A stretch of DNA of 15,560 nt. It comes from Clostridiales bacterium. Its GTDB lineage: Bacteria; Bacillota; Clostridia; Christensenellales; Aristaeellaceae. The stretch is taken from positions 1 to 15,560 of the forward strand of contig JAAZEI010000127.1 of assembly GCA_012512355.1 (NCBI GenBank), read 5' to 3'. How positions within the stretch are numbered: the first letter of the stretch is position 1; every line of letters begins with the position of its first letter. The notes below the pieces were generated by a model, which had not been told where the DNA came from, did no database searches, and saw nothing but the letters and a program-made list of their open reading frames with translations. This document shows, piece after piece, positions 1 to 9,545 of this stretch. The position numbers and the translations under genes were made by a program.

Positions 1-110
1 ACATCGGGCAGCGCGCGGTTGATGATGACTGCCATCGCATAGGCAATAAATGATGTTTTTAGCTCGCTTTCCAAGTCCGCCGGAAGCAGCCTGTCTTGAA
101 TATCGCTCAT
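1..110 (-). CDS. gyrA: DNA gyrase subunit A, N-terminal fragment (cut by window edge)
   Basis: Only the first 36 codons are inside the window. They read [18 protein letters not shown] and then a stretch containing [17 protein letters not shown], which matches the conserved opening of type IIA topoisomerase A subunits (usually YAMSVIVSRALPDVRDG). GyrA carries the DNA-cleaving tyrosine and pairs with GyrB to introduce negative supercoils in the cytoplasm; the tyrosine lies beyond the window. The ATG at 108-110 is preceded by AGGGG about six bases upstream. The gene starts 15 bases after the gyrB stop on the same strand, so the two are almost certainly co-transcribed. That neighbour, itself clearly GyrB-like, is the main reason to call this gyrA and not parC. 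The usual Ser after YAM is Ala here, which is a minor variation. Confidence 0.9.
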   Translation of the reverse strand, partial: MSDIQDRLLPADLESELKTSFIAYAMAVIINRALPD

Positions 111-125
111 ATTGTCCCCTTCAGC

Positions 126-2117
<1,992 letters not shown>

Positions 2118-2144
2118 TCAAACTGCTGTATATTCACATCTGTT

Positions 2145-2173
2145 ATTATACCATAAAATGGTCGCTTAGTGAA
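2145..2173 (-). promoter_or_regulatory. Promoter of gyrB-gyrA
   Basis: On the minus strand a perfect -10 hexamer TATAAT (2145-2150) is preceded by TGG, giving an extended -10. A -35 hexamer TTCACT (2168-2173, four of six matches to TTGACA) lies 17 bases upstream. Transcription would start near 2138, giving a leader of about 40 bases before the gyrB ATG. The call rests on sequence match only. Confidence 0.75.
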
Positions 2174-2574
2174 GAGATAATACAAGCTCCCACTCCTCAA
2201 ATGATTAGGTTTCATATAAAGTTTTTTGATCTTTTAGCAAATGATTTTCTTTGTATGTTTTGGTTAAAGAGACTTGGGGTTTTTCGCGCATCAAGCTATA
2301 CTTCATGAGGATGCTGGAAAGGTCATTCGGACTGCAAAACTCGTTTTTTCATCTTAATTTCAGCAGCCTCTTGTTTGTTCAGACTATTCGAATGAGTTAA
2401 TGCGTCGATGCTTTGAAAGATTTTTCGTCTCCGCTAAGTCGAGTAAAGGAGGCGTAGCGCAGTCTACGCTGACTGAGCGAGACAACGCGGGGGCGGAAAA
2501 GAATCGATGCATCAAAGCAGTAATGATTGAGAGTAGTATCAGTATCCGCAGGGAGAAGGCGCTGGCGACAGCTC
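2174..2574. other. Intergenic region without a credible gene
   Basis: About 400 bases separate the gyrB promoter from the terminator of the secreted-protein gene. The gyrB-proximal part (2174-2390) is AT-rich with no conserved reading frame that I can recognise. The other part (2391-2530) holds an imperfect inverted repeat, listed separately. Short open frames here (for example 2400-2612 on the plus strand) lack a ribosome binding site and run into the terminator hairpin, so I do not treat them as genes. Confidence 0.6.
2391..2530. repeat. Imperfect long inverted repeat with central hairpin (possible intergenic repeat element or structured RNA)
   Basis: A central perfect 6-bp stem GCGTAG/CTACGC (2452-2457 with 2464-2469, loop CGCAGT) sits inside flanks that also mirror each other. 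TGCTTTGA at 2409-2416 pairs exactly with TCAAAGCA at 2512-2519, and pyrimidine-rich TTTTTCGTCTCCGC (2421-2434) loosely mirrors the GCGGAAAAGAAT stretch (2493-2504). TCGATGC occurs in both arms as a direct repeat (2405-2411 and 2504-2510). The arrangement resembles a REP/MITE-like intergenic repeat or a folded RNA. Nothing in the window shows a second copy, so its family is unknown. Confidence 0.45.
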
Positions 2575-2610
2575 AAAAAACAAGGCCGTCTGATTTCAGA
2601 CAGCCTTGTT
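2575..2610 (-). terminator. Rho-independent terminator of the 505-aa secreted-protein gene
   Basis: Read on the minus strand, a 13-bp stem with one mismatch (2596-2608 with 2581-2593) around a two-base centre is followed directly by TTGTTTTTTG (T-run 2575-2580). It begins about 30 bases after the stop at 2640. Stem stability and T-run are typical of intrinsic terminators. Confidence 0.9.
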
Positions 2611-2639
2611 AATCAATATGAGGGTCGCTTGACTGTGGG

Positions 2640-4157
2640 TTAAGGCGTGACAGTCTCAGGCTCGACGGGCATGACCTCGCCGTTGTCTGTTATTTCCGTC
2701 ATCATGCTTGTGATGAGCATATTGAGAATCGGGCCTTCCTCAGGCAATACGACATTAAGCCTTTGGAGCATTGCTTCAACGCCCACCATCAGCTTTTCGC
2801 CCAGAAGCTGGGTATCTTTTTCGTTCATATTCTCAGAGATGATCACTTCTTCATAACCATCAAGCGCTATCATCGGCAGTGCTTCTTCTGTTTCGCTTTC
2901 GGTAGCATGAATGGTGATGAGAGGCTGAGGGCTGAGGAAACTGATGGCAAAGGTTGATTCTGATTCATATTTTCCCGTCAGACTGCTGGCGTTGTCGATG
3001 GCAAGGCCAATATTCAAGCCGGATATGAATAGATTCATCCTGGTATTAACAAGCTGTTTGTTCTCTGCTTGATTTTTTTCTTCAAGACCTGTCACTTCAA
3101 CCAGGACCCCCTCAGGATTTGAGCCATCAAGGATGCCCGCACGAAGCGCCGCCCAGTCTGCGGTCGCAGACGGCTCACCCTGCGAGAAGAGCAGCGAGAA
3201 GTGCATATCATGTTTGTCCACTCCAGGCAGTACGCTAAAGGAAAGGAGGGCAAAAGGCACTTCTTCATCAATCAGTTCTGCCTGAACAAACATTCCTTTT
3301 GTCTGACTGTCTGCATAGGTATCAACATTGGCTAGAACTTTATTGGGTTCCGCTCTCATTTTGGCAATCGCATTTTTTGTATCCGCGATAAACTCCGGAA
3401 ACTCCTCCAGACCCTTATCCAGGTCATTGGATTTCATCATATCTGATGTTTCAGCCAGAGCAAGATGATCTTTAATAATCTGGTCGTTCTCTATCACCGG
3501 AAGAAATTCTTCCACCAGGTCTGCCAGCAGATGGGTGTCAAAAACCAAACTGGTTTTGCTGTCAAAACTACCCTGGTCAATCACTTCAAAACTGCCGGTC
3601 TCTTTGATCGCTTTTTCACCAAGCTGTTTGGCAGAAAACTGCTCATATACTTCTACATATGGAACGAGCCACTGGGTAATCATTTCCATGTTATGTGTTT
3701 TTGCAACAGTTCCATAAGCGCCCATCATTTCTTCGTTCAAGGCGAACTTGACATTGGGCATCAGGGACGTTGTGAAATAAGCTTCCCCGGCTTGGAGGTT
3801 TGAACCCATCTGGAAATCCATCAGATCGCCCTTGTCAGTACCAACAGTCACATAAGCGCCTGTCAGGCTTTGAAGGCTGTTCATTTTCAGTTTGTTCAGC
3901 GCGTCAAACAAAGAGCTTAAGACAGCCTGCTGTCCTTGCGCCTCATCATCTTCCCCTCCCATGCCAAACATGTTCAAAATCGAGGTCAGGGTCAATTGGT
4001 CGAATTCAATCTGCATTTGCGTGGAGATGTTTTTGCCGCTTTCCAGTACCTGGGTGCGGACATCGGGTTTGAATTCCTGAGCCAATGAGCTCGTTACACC
4101 AAGCAGCATCATCACAGCCATCATAAGGGCCGCGAAACGTTTCATTTTAAATTGCAT
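2640..4157 (-). CDS. Secreted protein of unknown function (505 aa)
   Basis: I do not recognise a named family. The N-terminus is a clear Sec signal peptide: basic MQFKMKR, hydrophobic core FAALMMAVMMLLGV, and a likely cleavage after SSLA (about residue 26, A|QEF). There is no lipobox cysteine, so the mature protein should be released or wall-associated. The remainder has no further membrane helix and alternates polar and hydrophobic residues in a way that suggests extended beta structure with helical inserts. It ends in an acidic, proline-rich tail (PVEPETVTP). The ATG at 4157 has GAGGAGG eight bases upstream; a second ATG (4145) is less well placed. The gene has its own promoter and terminator. 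Its signal peptide, size and a C-terminal segment (MLQRLNVVLPEEG) resemble the two secreted proteins encoded next to it, suggesting distant paralogy. Confidence 0.85.
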   Translation of the reverse strand: MQFKMKRFAALMMAVMMLLGVTSSLAQEFKPDVRTQVLESGKNISTQMQIEFDQLTLTSILNMFGMGGEDDEAQGQQAVLSSLFDALNKLKMNSLQSLTGAYVTVGTDKGDLMDFQMGSNLQAGEAYFTTSLMPNVKFALNEEMMGAYGTVAKTHNMEMITQWLVPYVEVYEQFSAKQLGEKAIKETGSFEVIDQGSFDSKTSLVFDTHLLADLVEEFLPVIENDQIIKDHLALAETSDMMKSNDLDKGLEEFPEFIADTKNAIAKMRAEPNKVLANVDTYADSQTKGMFVQAELIDEEVPFALLSFSVLPGVDKHDMHFSLLFSQGEPSATADWAALRAGILDGSNPEGVLVEVTGLEEKNQAENKQLVNTRMNLFISGLNIGLAIDNASSLTGKYESESTFAISFLSPQPLITIHATESETEEALPMIALDGYEEVIISENMNEKDTQLLGEKLMVGVEAMLQRLNVVLPEEGPILNMLITSMMTEITDNGEVMPVEPETVTP

Positions 4158-4198
4158 ATCTATTTCCTCCTCTTTCGAATATCTACGGTCTTACCCTA

Positions 4199-4225
4199 AG
4201 TATACCATAAAAGGCCCCGCGTCAA
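4199..4225 (-). promoter_or_regulatory. Promoter of the 505-aa secreted-protein gene
   Basis: On the minus strand an extended -10, TGG followed by TATACT (4199-4204), has TTGACG (4220-4225) upstream with a short 15-base spacer. The extended -10 may compensate for the spacing. The -35 lies inside the loop region of the terminator of the preceding gene. The segment TTTTATGGTATA is identical to the one at the gyrB promoter. Confidence 0.6.
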
Positions 4226-4240
4226 ACGCAGAGCCTTTTA
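4208..4240 (-). terminator. Terminator of the uvrC operon, probably bidirectional
   Basis: TAAAAGGC (4209-4216 region) pairs with GCCTTTTA (4233-4240 region), with an inner GCGT/ACGC stem and a CAA loop. On the minus strand the stem ends in CCTTTTATGG, a short T-run, about 40 bases after the stop of the 519-aa gene at 4281. The T-run is somewhat better on the plus strand (CCTTTTATTT), although no plus-strand gene ends here. The hairpin overlaps the promoter of the next minus-strand gene. Confidence 0.7.
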
Positions 4241-4280
4241 TTTCATGCCATCATTCCAGCTGCAAAGTCACTATTTCAGC

Positions 4281-5840
4281 TTAAGGCGCTGAGGGAAGCT
4301 TCATGGCGCTTGTCAGCCTGGCAATGCCTGCCAGCAAGCTGGTTTGCAGCTGGATTTTAAGATTTTGGAGTTCCTGAGCGCTCATGCGGTCCAGACGTAC
4401 AGAGGGCATCGCATCCACAGAAGGCACCACCCATGGCGGAACAGAACCGCCCGACAGGTCGACCGTGACCTCTCCATCGGTCATCAGGTCTTTCCAAATC
4501 AGCTGACCCGTGAACTTTGTAGCCGAGTTGGTGCTGGCCCCTGAAGTTAAAACCACTTTGAGGTTCATGGATTGATCCCCCATGTCTTCCATATCAATGG
4601 GCTTGATGACCAGGCTGATTTCATGTTCAGAGCTGAATTGCCTCGTCTGGGGATCCTGCACCAGCTTGCCATGGTCCATATACAGGTTGAAATCAAATAC
4701 TTTGGTATCCTTCACTTCTTCTGAAAGCACCTGAAAGCCTTTGTCTTTTAACGCTTCCCTTTGGATGGTCAGGGTTCCGGTATAATTCTTGATGTCATTT
4801 CCATCTGCCGCGTCAATGACATCCCCGCCCAAAAGCTTCAGGCTATAAAAGCTGCCCTGTTCATTGTCCTGTTCAACAGGCAGCATCGTCACTTCAAGCA
4901 GCATCTCATCCTGCTGCAGCTCACCTGCCTGCAGACGGTAATGGATATGATCGATGCCGCGGCTGCCGCCCATGGGCAGATTGACTTCTTCCAGCAGCAG
5001 TTTGCCCGCAGGGTCATAACGGCGCGCAATCACCGCATTGCCGCTGAGGGGAAGCGCGTCAACAGCATCCTGAAAACCCTTCAAAAGCATGGGTTCCAGG
5101 TAAGCGGCGACTTCAGCGGGCGTCATTGTTTCACCCAGCAGGGTCATCAGGTTTTTATTTGTGTACAAGTCTGTCAGCAGCAGCTTCATTTCAGTTTTAA
5201 GCGCCGTCATGGGGATGGTGATTTCATTGATTGTGACTGTCTGGCCTTTTTCGTCGCGCTCATTGACCATGCGTGTATATCCCTGAAGCCACAGGCTCAG
5301 CTTGTTTGAGTATATCTTCAGCTGCGCCTCTGCCTGCTTGCGCCATTCAAGATCCGCGTTTGACATGGCAAAAATAGCGCGTTCAATACCTGGCCAGGTA
5401 TTGTCCCAATCAAAGAGCATGGAGAAAAGCATGCCATCTCCCCGGGTGGATACGTAAGTGTTATTGCCCAGCAATGAAGAGGCAAAGGCTTCCAGCACAC
5501 TGTCTGAGGTGTGTCTGAAGTCAGCGATTTTATTGCCGCCACGGCTGAGGGTGAGTGTCATATCCTCTTTATCGCGGTTGCCAAGGCCCGCACCTTTGAT
5601 TGACTTAAGTTCCAGAACTGAGCCCGAGAACAAGGCAGTCAAATAAAGATTTCCCTGGGCATCAAGGGCTGACATTTTTACATTGGGCAGGGCCTTTATT
5701 TTGGCCTCGGCACTGAAACCTGAACCGTTTTGTAATTGCAGACTCAGCTTTTCGTCAAGCTCGGTAAACTCAGCCGCAAAGACGGCGGCTGTGCTCAGAA
5801 GCAGCATGGCTGCCAGAAGCAGAGCGATGGTTTTCTTCAT
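4281..5840 (-). CDS. Secreted protein of unknown function (519 aa)
   Basis: No named family is recognised. The signal peptide is textbook: MKK, then hydrophobic TIALLLAAMLLLSTAAV, with probable cleavage after VFA (about residue 22, A|AEF). No lipobox, LPXTG motif or later membrane helix is visible, so it is probably exported and soluble or loosely attached. The mature part is long, with many short beta-like strands, and contains RRYDPAGKLLLEEVNLP near the middle and an RLTSAMKLPSAP tail. The ATG (5838-5840) overlaps the TGA of the upstream secreted-protein gene (ATGA, 5837-5840). A strong AAAGGAGG lies seven bases before it inside that upstream gene, so the two are translationally coupled. 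It is the last gene of the DUF1292-uvrC operon and is followed by a terminator. Similar size, export and C-terminal pattern link it to its neighbours at 2640-4157 and 5837-7264. Confidence 0.85.
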   Translation of the reverse strand: MKKTIALLLAAMLLLSTAAVFAAEFTELDEKLSLQLQNGSGFSAEAKIKALPNVKMSALDAQGNLYLTALFSGSVLELKSIKGAGLGNRDKEDMTLTLSRGGNKIADFRHTSDSVLEAFASSLLGNNTYVSTRGDGMLFSMLFDWDNTWPGIERAIFAMSNADLEWRKQAEAQLKIYSNKLSLWLQGYTRMVNERDEKGQTVTINEITIPMTALKTEMKLLLTDLYTNKNLMTLLGETMTPAEVAAYLEPMLLKGFQDAVDALPLSGNAVIARRYDPAGKLLLEEVNLPMGGSRGIDHIHYRLQAGELQQDEMLLEVTMLPVEQDNEQGSFYSLKLLGGDVIDAADGNDIKNYTGTLTIQREALKDKGFQVLSEEVKDTKVFDFNLYMDHGKLVQDPQTRQFSSEHEISLVIKPIDMEDMGDQSMNLKVVLTSGASTNSATKFTGQLIWKDLMTDGEVTVDLSGGSVPPWVVPSVDAMPSVRLDRMSAQELQNLKIQLQTSLLAGIARLTSAMKLPSAP

Positions 5841-7264
5841 GGGAAGACCTCCTTTTTGGTATCCTCTATTACGAGATAATCAGGTGTTTTTTCTGTTAAG
5901 GCGGGCAAAACATCTCCCTGGGTTCGCAAGGTTCGCCCCATATCATGCAGCAGTAATTTTCTCTGCGGCAAAGGCAGTGACATCAATATGTCCCGCGTAA
6001 GCCGGAGCATAGCCTCTGACAGTGCTGCCTTGGCAGGGGCCAGATGGGTATCGAGCAGGAACATCGTTTCGACAGCGGGCAATCGCATCAAGCTGCCGGC
6101 GGAAAGCACCAGATTGAAATTCACATCCAGCACAGCCTTGCCGCCCTTTTCCTGCAGAACATGCAAAACGCCCTTTGCCCTTTCACCCTCAAAGTGAATG
6201 TCAGGTTTGAGGGTCAGGCGGCTTGCTGTTTCACCGGCCGGTTTCTCTTCCAGCCAGAGGGTCCCGCGCAAATGCTCGCCCTCTTCTGACAGCTCATTTT
6301 TAAAGGACGCATCGCCTTTTAGCAAATAGTTCTTGCCGTCCAGCCGGTTTTCATATCGTAGCTTGCCGCTGAAGCTTTGCTCCTGCAGAGCATAAGATAC
6401 ATCGAGCGCGGCATTGTTTTTCCCCCTGGCCGCGGGTGCTTTGAGAACAAGACTCAGCCCCTCCTTGGGTGTGCAGCCCAGGATCAGGCTCAGCGTTCTC
6501 TCATCTCCCGGGGACAGCAGCACACTGGAGCTGAAGCCCCAGCCCATGGGGCTGCCCGCTTTGTCCAAGTAACGTTTTAAGGTAACAGGTTTCTCAAACT
6601 TCAAGCCGTCCAGGGCTTCGCTTGCTGCGCGCAGTTCCTCGGGAACCAAAGATTTTAGACTTTCCAGGACAAAGGGCCAGACCATCTGCCACTGAGCCGC
6701 CGTGAGCTTATACTGCACGAAACTCAGCGAAGTGCCCAGGGACTTGATGTTTGTCCTGCGCTGCTGTGTCTGCCCGTAGGGCGCCAAGATATCAACAGCG
6801 CTTTGAGGTAAGTCAGCCAGGCTGTCCAAATCAATCTGTGTTAAACTCCCCAGCAGATGAATCGTCTGCGGCTGACCCAGCAGCATTTGTATGGGCTCCG
6901 TCCCGGGGGGCGATTCAAAGCCTACATTCGCCGCTGGCAGATAAAGGGCCGACTTATCCCGGTCTTTTATTTGTGCCAGACTGAAAATAGTTTTGCCCGA
7001 TCTCTCCAGACGCAAGATTTCTGCCTGGTTTGAAAAATCCAGGTAGATGCTTGTATCTTCCAGAAGTTCAGACAGGGTCGGCAAACTGTCTTTTGAGAGC
7101 GCTTTCCAGCTTTTAACCTGTGCGGTTGCTTCAAGACTCAATGTCTCATCCCCTTGATAAGCTGCGTCAAACGCCGTCAAACCAGGCGAGAAGACAGCCA
7201 AAGCCTTTAAATCGGACAAGACGAATAAAACCATCACTGCCAGGCAAATCCATCGTTTTCTCAC
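5837..7264 (-). CDS. Secreted protein of unknown function (475 aa), GTG start
   Basis: Not recognised as a named family. It begins with GTG at 7262-7264, preceded by GAGGAG about nine bases upstream; no ATG is placed as well. The N-terminus MRKRWICLAVMVLFVLS is a signal peptide with likely cleavage near ALA (about residue 23). A cysteine at residue 7 lies inside the hydrophobic part and does not form a lipobox. The body is rich in Leu, Lys and Glu and predicted by eye to be mixed helix and strand, with KRYLDKAGSPMGWGF in the middle (compare RRYDPAGKLLLEE in the 519-aa neighbour) and a C-terminal AMLRLTRDILMSLPLP segment. It starts 48 bases after the uvrC stop and overlaps the next gene by four bases, so it should be co-transcribed with uvrC. 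A link to DNA repair is not implied by the protein itself. Confidence 0.82.
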   Translation of the reverse strand: MRKRWICLAVMVLFVLSDLKALAVFSPGLTAFDAAYQGDETLSLEATAQVKSWKALSKDSLPTLSELLEDTSIYLDFSNQAEILRLERSGKTIFSLAQIKDRDKSALYLPAANVGFESPPGTEPIQMLLGQPQTIHLLGSLTQIDLDSLADLPQSAVDILAPYGQTQQRRTNIKSLGTSLSFVQYKLTAAQWQMVWPFVLESLKSLVPEELRAASEALDGLKFEKPVTLKRYLDKAGSPMGWGFSSSVLLSPGDERTLSLILGCTPKEGLSLVLKAPAARGKNNAALDVSYALQEQSFSGKLRYENRLDGKNYLLKGDASFKNELSEEGEHLRGTLWLEEKPAGETASRLTLKPDIHFEGERAKGVLHVLQEKGGKAVLDVNFNLVLSAGSLMRLPAVETMFLLDTHLAPAKAALSEAMLRLTRDILMSLPLPQRKLLLHDMGRTLRTQGDVLPALTEKTPDYLVIEDTKKEVFP

Positions 7265-7312
7265 GCTTTGCCGCTCCTCTCATCGCTTATATAACGAACT
7301 TCCCGGGTGCTT

Positions 7313-9163
7313 TCATGCATTGGCATTTAAATCTTCCGCTGCTTTGCTCTCTTGGGGATGCAAACAAAGGTATAGCTGCTGCGCGGCGCTCTTTGACATG
7401 CTTCTGACCTGCTGCAGCTCTTCAAGGCTCGCATCGCTCACAGCTTTCATGGTGCGAAAGTGCGCCAGCAGCGCGCGCCGCCTGGCCGGACCGATGCCGG
7501 GGATATCTTCAAGCCTGGAGCGGACACCCGCTTTGGCCCGAAGATTTCGGTGATGAGTGATGGCAAAACGGTGGCTCTCATCGCGAATGCGCTGGATAAG
7601 GTGCAGGGCCGGGCTGCGCATATCCAGGCGAATGGGTTGCGTTTTATTGGGAAGGTATATTTCTTCCAGCCGTTTGGCCAAGCCAAACATCGGCACCTCA
7701 ATGCCTGTTGCCAGCATCGCTTCGCGCGCAAAACGCAGCTGCTCAGGGCCGCCGTCCACCAGCACCAAATCAGGCAGCGGCCAGCGCTCTTTCTCCTCCT
7801 CGCGCTGCGTGCGCAAAAACCTGCGGCTGAGCACCTCATTCATGGAGGCAAAGTCATTGGCACCTTCCACTGTTTTGATGCGGAAGTGGCGGTATTCTTT
7901 TTTAACAGGCTCGCCATCGATAAAAACAACCATGGACGCCACCGACAGCGTGCCCTGCGTATTTGAAATGTCAAAGCCTTCTATCCGGTGGGGTACAAAA
8001 TCAAGGTCAAGCGCCTGCGCCAATTCCTTGACGGCGCCTGTTGTGCGCTCTTCTTTGATGCGAGCATGCGCATTGCGCTTTTGCAGGGCATCGGCAGCAT
8101 TCTTTTTGGCGGTGAGTATCAAAGCGCGCTTATCACCCCTTTGGGGGATAGACAGGTCAACCGCGCCGTCCCGTCGGGCACGCAGCCAGAGCGACATGTC
8201 CTCAGGCGCTGATAAGGTCTCCACGATGACTTCCCGTGCAGGGATTCTGTCCTGATAAAACTGCAGCAAAAACGCGTCAAGCACTTCCTGGGCACTTTCC
8301 ATACCTTCTCTGGGCAAAGGGAAAGCGTCCGCGCCCAGCAGTTTGCCGCCTCTGATGTATAAAACCTGCACCAGCGCATCCAGGCCGTCCTGTGCCAGGG
8401 CAATAATATCCTGGTGGGTTTGGTTGGCGCTTTCCACATTCTGCTGTTCCATCAGACCCCTGATATCAAAAATGCAGTTGCGAAGCTCCGCCGCCCGCTC
8501 ATACTGCAGTTCTTTGGCGGCCTTCACCATGCCTTCCTCAAGCTTGGCAATCACAGGCTGATACTTGCCCTTGAGGAATTCGACGACATTGTCGACCACC
8601 TCGCGGTATTCTTCAAAGGTGCATTTGTTGGCGCAGGGCCCCAGGCACTGGCCAATATCATAATTGATGCAGGGACGGATGGGTTTTTTTAAAGGCAAGC
8701 TTAAACTGCAGGTTCTGAGCGGAAATACGCGCCGCAAAATATCCATCACCTGACGGATCACAGTCGCTCCAATATAGGGACCAAAATATTTGGCCCCGTC
8801 ATCCGCGGGTTTTCTGGCGATGCTCAGCCTGGGATAAGGCTCATTTAAATCAATGCGTATATATGGATAGCGTTTGTCGTCTTTTAAAAGAATATTGTAA
8901 TAGGGCTGATGCAGCTTGATGAGGTTGCTTTCAAGCAGCAAGGCTTCCAGGTTGGTATTGCACAGAATGATATCAAAATCATCAATGTGGCTGATCATGG
9001 CAGCAACTTTGGGCGTGTGCGCTGTTTTTCTAAAGTAGCTGCTGACACGGCTTTTGAGCCTGACCGCCTTGCCAACATAGATGATGCGGTCATCCTGCTT
9101 CATCAGGTAGCATCCGGGCGAATCAGGCAGGAGGCTTAATTTGAGGCGAATATTTTCATTCAT
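7313..9163 (-). CDS. uvrC: UvrABC excinuclease subunit C
   Basis: UvrC makes both incisions in bacterial nucleotide excision repair after UvrA and UvrB mark the lesion. The 616-residue length is normal and all domains are present. The GIY-YIG 3'-incision nuclease (about 11-90) has GCY at 17-19, YVG at 29-31, Arg39 and Glu78. A Cys cluster (152, 165, 173, 177) matches the spacing of the reported E. coli 4Fe-4S ligands. The UVR UvrB-binding helix pair spans about 205-238. The RNase H-like 5'-incision domain has Asp398 (GFDIS), Asp470 (VDGG) and His538, and tandem helix-hairpin-helix motifs lie at 551-600 (PGIGPARRRALL). The ATG overlaps the stop of the upstream DUF1292 gene as ATGA (9160-9163). 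No strong ribosome binding site is visible, so translation probably depends on coupling. Two secreted-protein genes follow in the same operon. Confidence 0.98.
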   Translation of the reverse strand: MNENIRLKLSLLPDSPGCYLMKQDDRIIYVGKAVRLKSRVSSYFRKTAHTPKVAAMISHIDDFDIILCNTNLEALLLESNLIKLHQPYYNILLKDDKRYPYIRIDLNEPYPRLSIARKPADDGAKYFGPYIGATVIRQVMDILRRVFPLRTCSLSLPLKKPIRPCINYDIGQCLGPCANKCTFEEYREVVDNVVEFLKGKYQPVIAKLEEGMVKAAKELQYERAAELRNCIFDIRGLMEQQNVESANQTHQDIIALAQDGLDALVQVLYIRGGKLLGADAFPLPREGMESAQEVLDAFLLQFYQDRIPAREVIVETLSAPEDMSLWLRARRDGAVDLSIPQRGDKRALILTAKKNAADALQKRNAHARIKEERTTGAVKELAQALDLDFVPHRIEGFDISNTQGTLSVASMVVFIDGEPVKKEYRHFRIKTVEGANDFASMNEVLSRRFLRTQREEEKERWPLPDLVLVDGGPEQLRFAREAMLATGIEVPMFGLAKRLEEIYLPNKTQPIRLDMRSPALHLIQRIRDESHRFAITHHRNLRAKAGVRSRLEDIPGIGPARRRALLAHFRTMKAVSDASLEELQQVRSMSKSAAQQLYLCLHPQESKAAEDLNANA

Positions 9164-9483
9164 TGAAGAGGGCTGCTGTCTCCTTCACCCAGATCGGCCT
9201 TGAAGGTAACGCGGGCTGTTTTAATCAAAGACGCCATCAGGTCCGGCTCAATGGGCACAAAGTCTTCGATTTCTTCGCCGTCATCATCCAGGCTGACTTG
9301 CACCGCCATCACATATAAGCGGGCATCACCATCATCTTGACTGTCATCATCCTGGTTTTCTACCTGCTGGAGCAGAACATACTCCTGCCCGTTGTAATAA
9401 AAATAGCGCTCAACGCGAAGCAATATCGGATCCCCTGATTCATCCGCCCCTTCGATGATATCCAGACGGTCTACATCAGTCAT
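9160..9483 (-). CDS. DUF1292 (YrzB-like) small acidic protein
   Basis: This 107-residue cytoplasmic protein matches the DUF1292 pattern common in Bacillota: DESGDPILLRVERYFYYNGQ, then YVLLQQVE, an Asp/Gln-rich acidic linker, then LYVMAVQV and an acidic stretch before the C-terminus. The molecular role of the family is not established; it is often encoded near RNA- or DNA-metabolism genes. The open frame extends upstream to GTG codons at 9502-9507, but I place the start at the ATG 9481-9483 because AGGAGGT (9491-9497) sits exactly seven bases before it and would otherwise be inside the coding region. A good promoter lies just upstream, making this the first gene of the operon with uvrC. Its stop overlaps the uvrC start (ATGA). 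Confidence 0.88.
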   Translation of the reverse strand: MTDVDRLDIIEGADESGDPILLRVERYFYYNGQEYVLLQQVENQDDDSQDDGDARLYVMAVQVSLDDDGEEIEDFVPIEPDLMASLIKTARVTFKADLGEGDSSPLQ

Positions 9484-9490
9484 AGTCTGC

Positions 9491-9497
9491 ACCTCCT
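9491..9497 (-). promoter_or_regulatory. Ribosome binding site that fixes the DUF1292 start
   Basis: AGGAGGT on the minus strand, seven bases before the ATG at 9483. Its position rules against the upstream in-frame GTG codons, which have no comparable site. Confidence 0.85.
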
Positions 9498-9515
9498 CTT
9501 TCACCACTTACCAAC

Positions 9516-9545
9516 ATTATACACCATCGCAGGTGCTCTCACCAA
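9516..9545 (-). promoter_or_regulatory. Promoter of the DUF1292-uvrC operon
   Basis: On the minus strand TATAAT (9516-9521) is a perfect -10, with TTGGTG (9540-9545) as a weak -35 at 18 bases. The -35 lies within the last codons of the TSUP gene, so the operon start is packed against the end of its neighbour. No terminator separates them, so read-through from the TSUP gene is possible. Confidence 0.65.

Noticed and set aside
2400..2612. Plus-strand open frame of 70 codons upstream of gyrB
   Set aside because: It lies over the imperfect inverted repeat and ends inside the terminator hairpin, with no ribosome binding site.
4761..5309. Plus-strand frame of 182 codons inside the 519-aa secreted-protein gene
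   Set aside because: It is antisense to a gene with signal peptide, strong ribosome binding site and translational coupling; no start signal of its own.
7557..8255. Long plus-strand frame of 232 codons inside uvrC
   Set aside because: It is antisense to the fully conserved UvrC nuclease domain; low-complexity Ser/Arg composition is typical of a shadow frame.
9484..9507. Upstream GTG starts for the DUF1292 gene
   Set aside because: The AGGAGGT ribosome binding site lies inside that extension and is spaced for the ATG at 9483.
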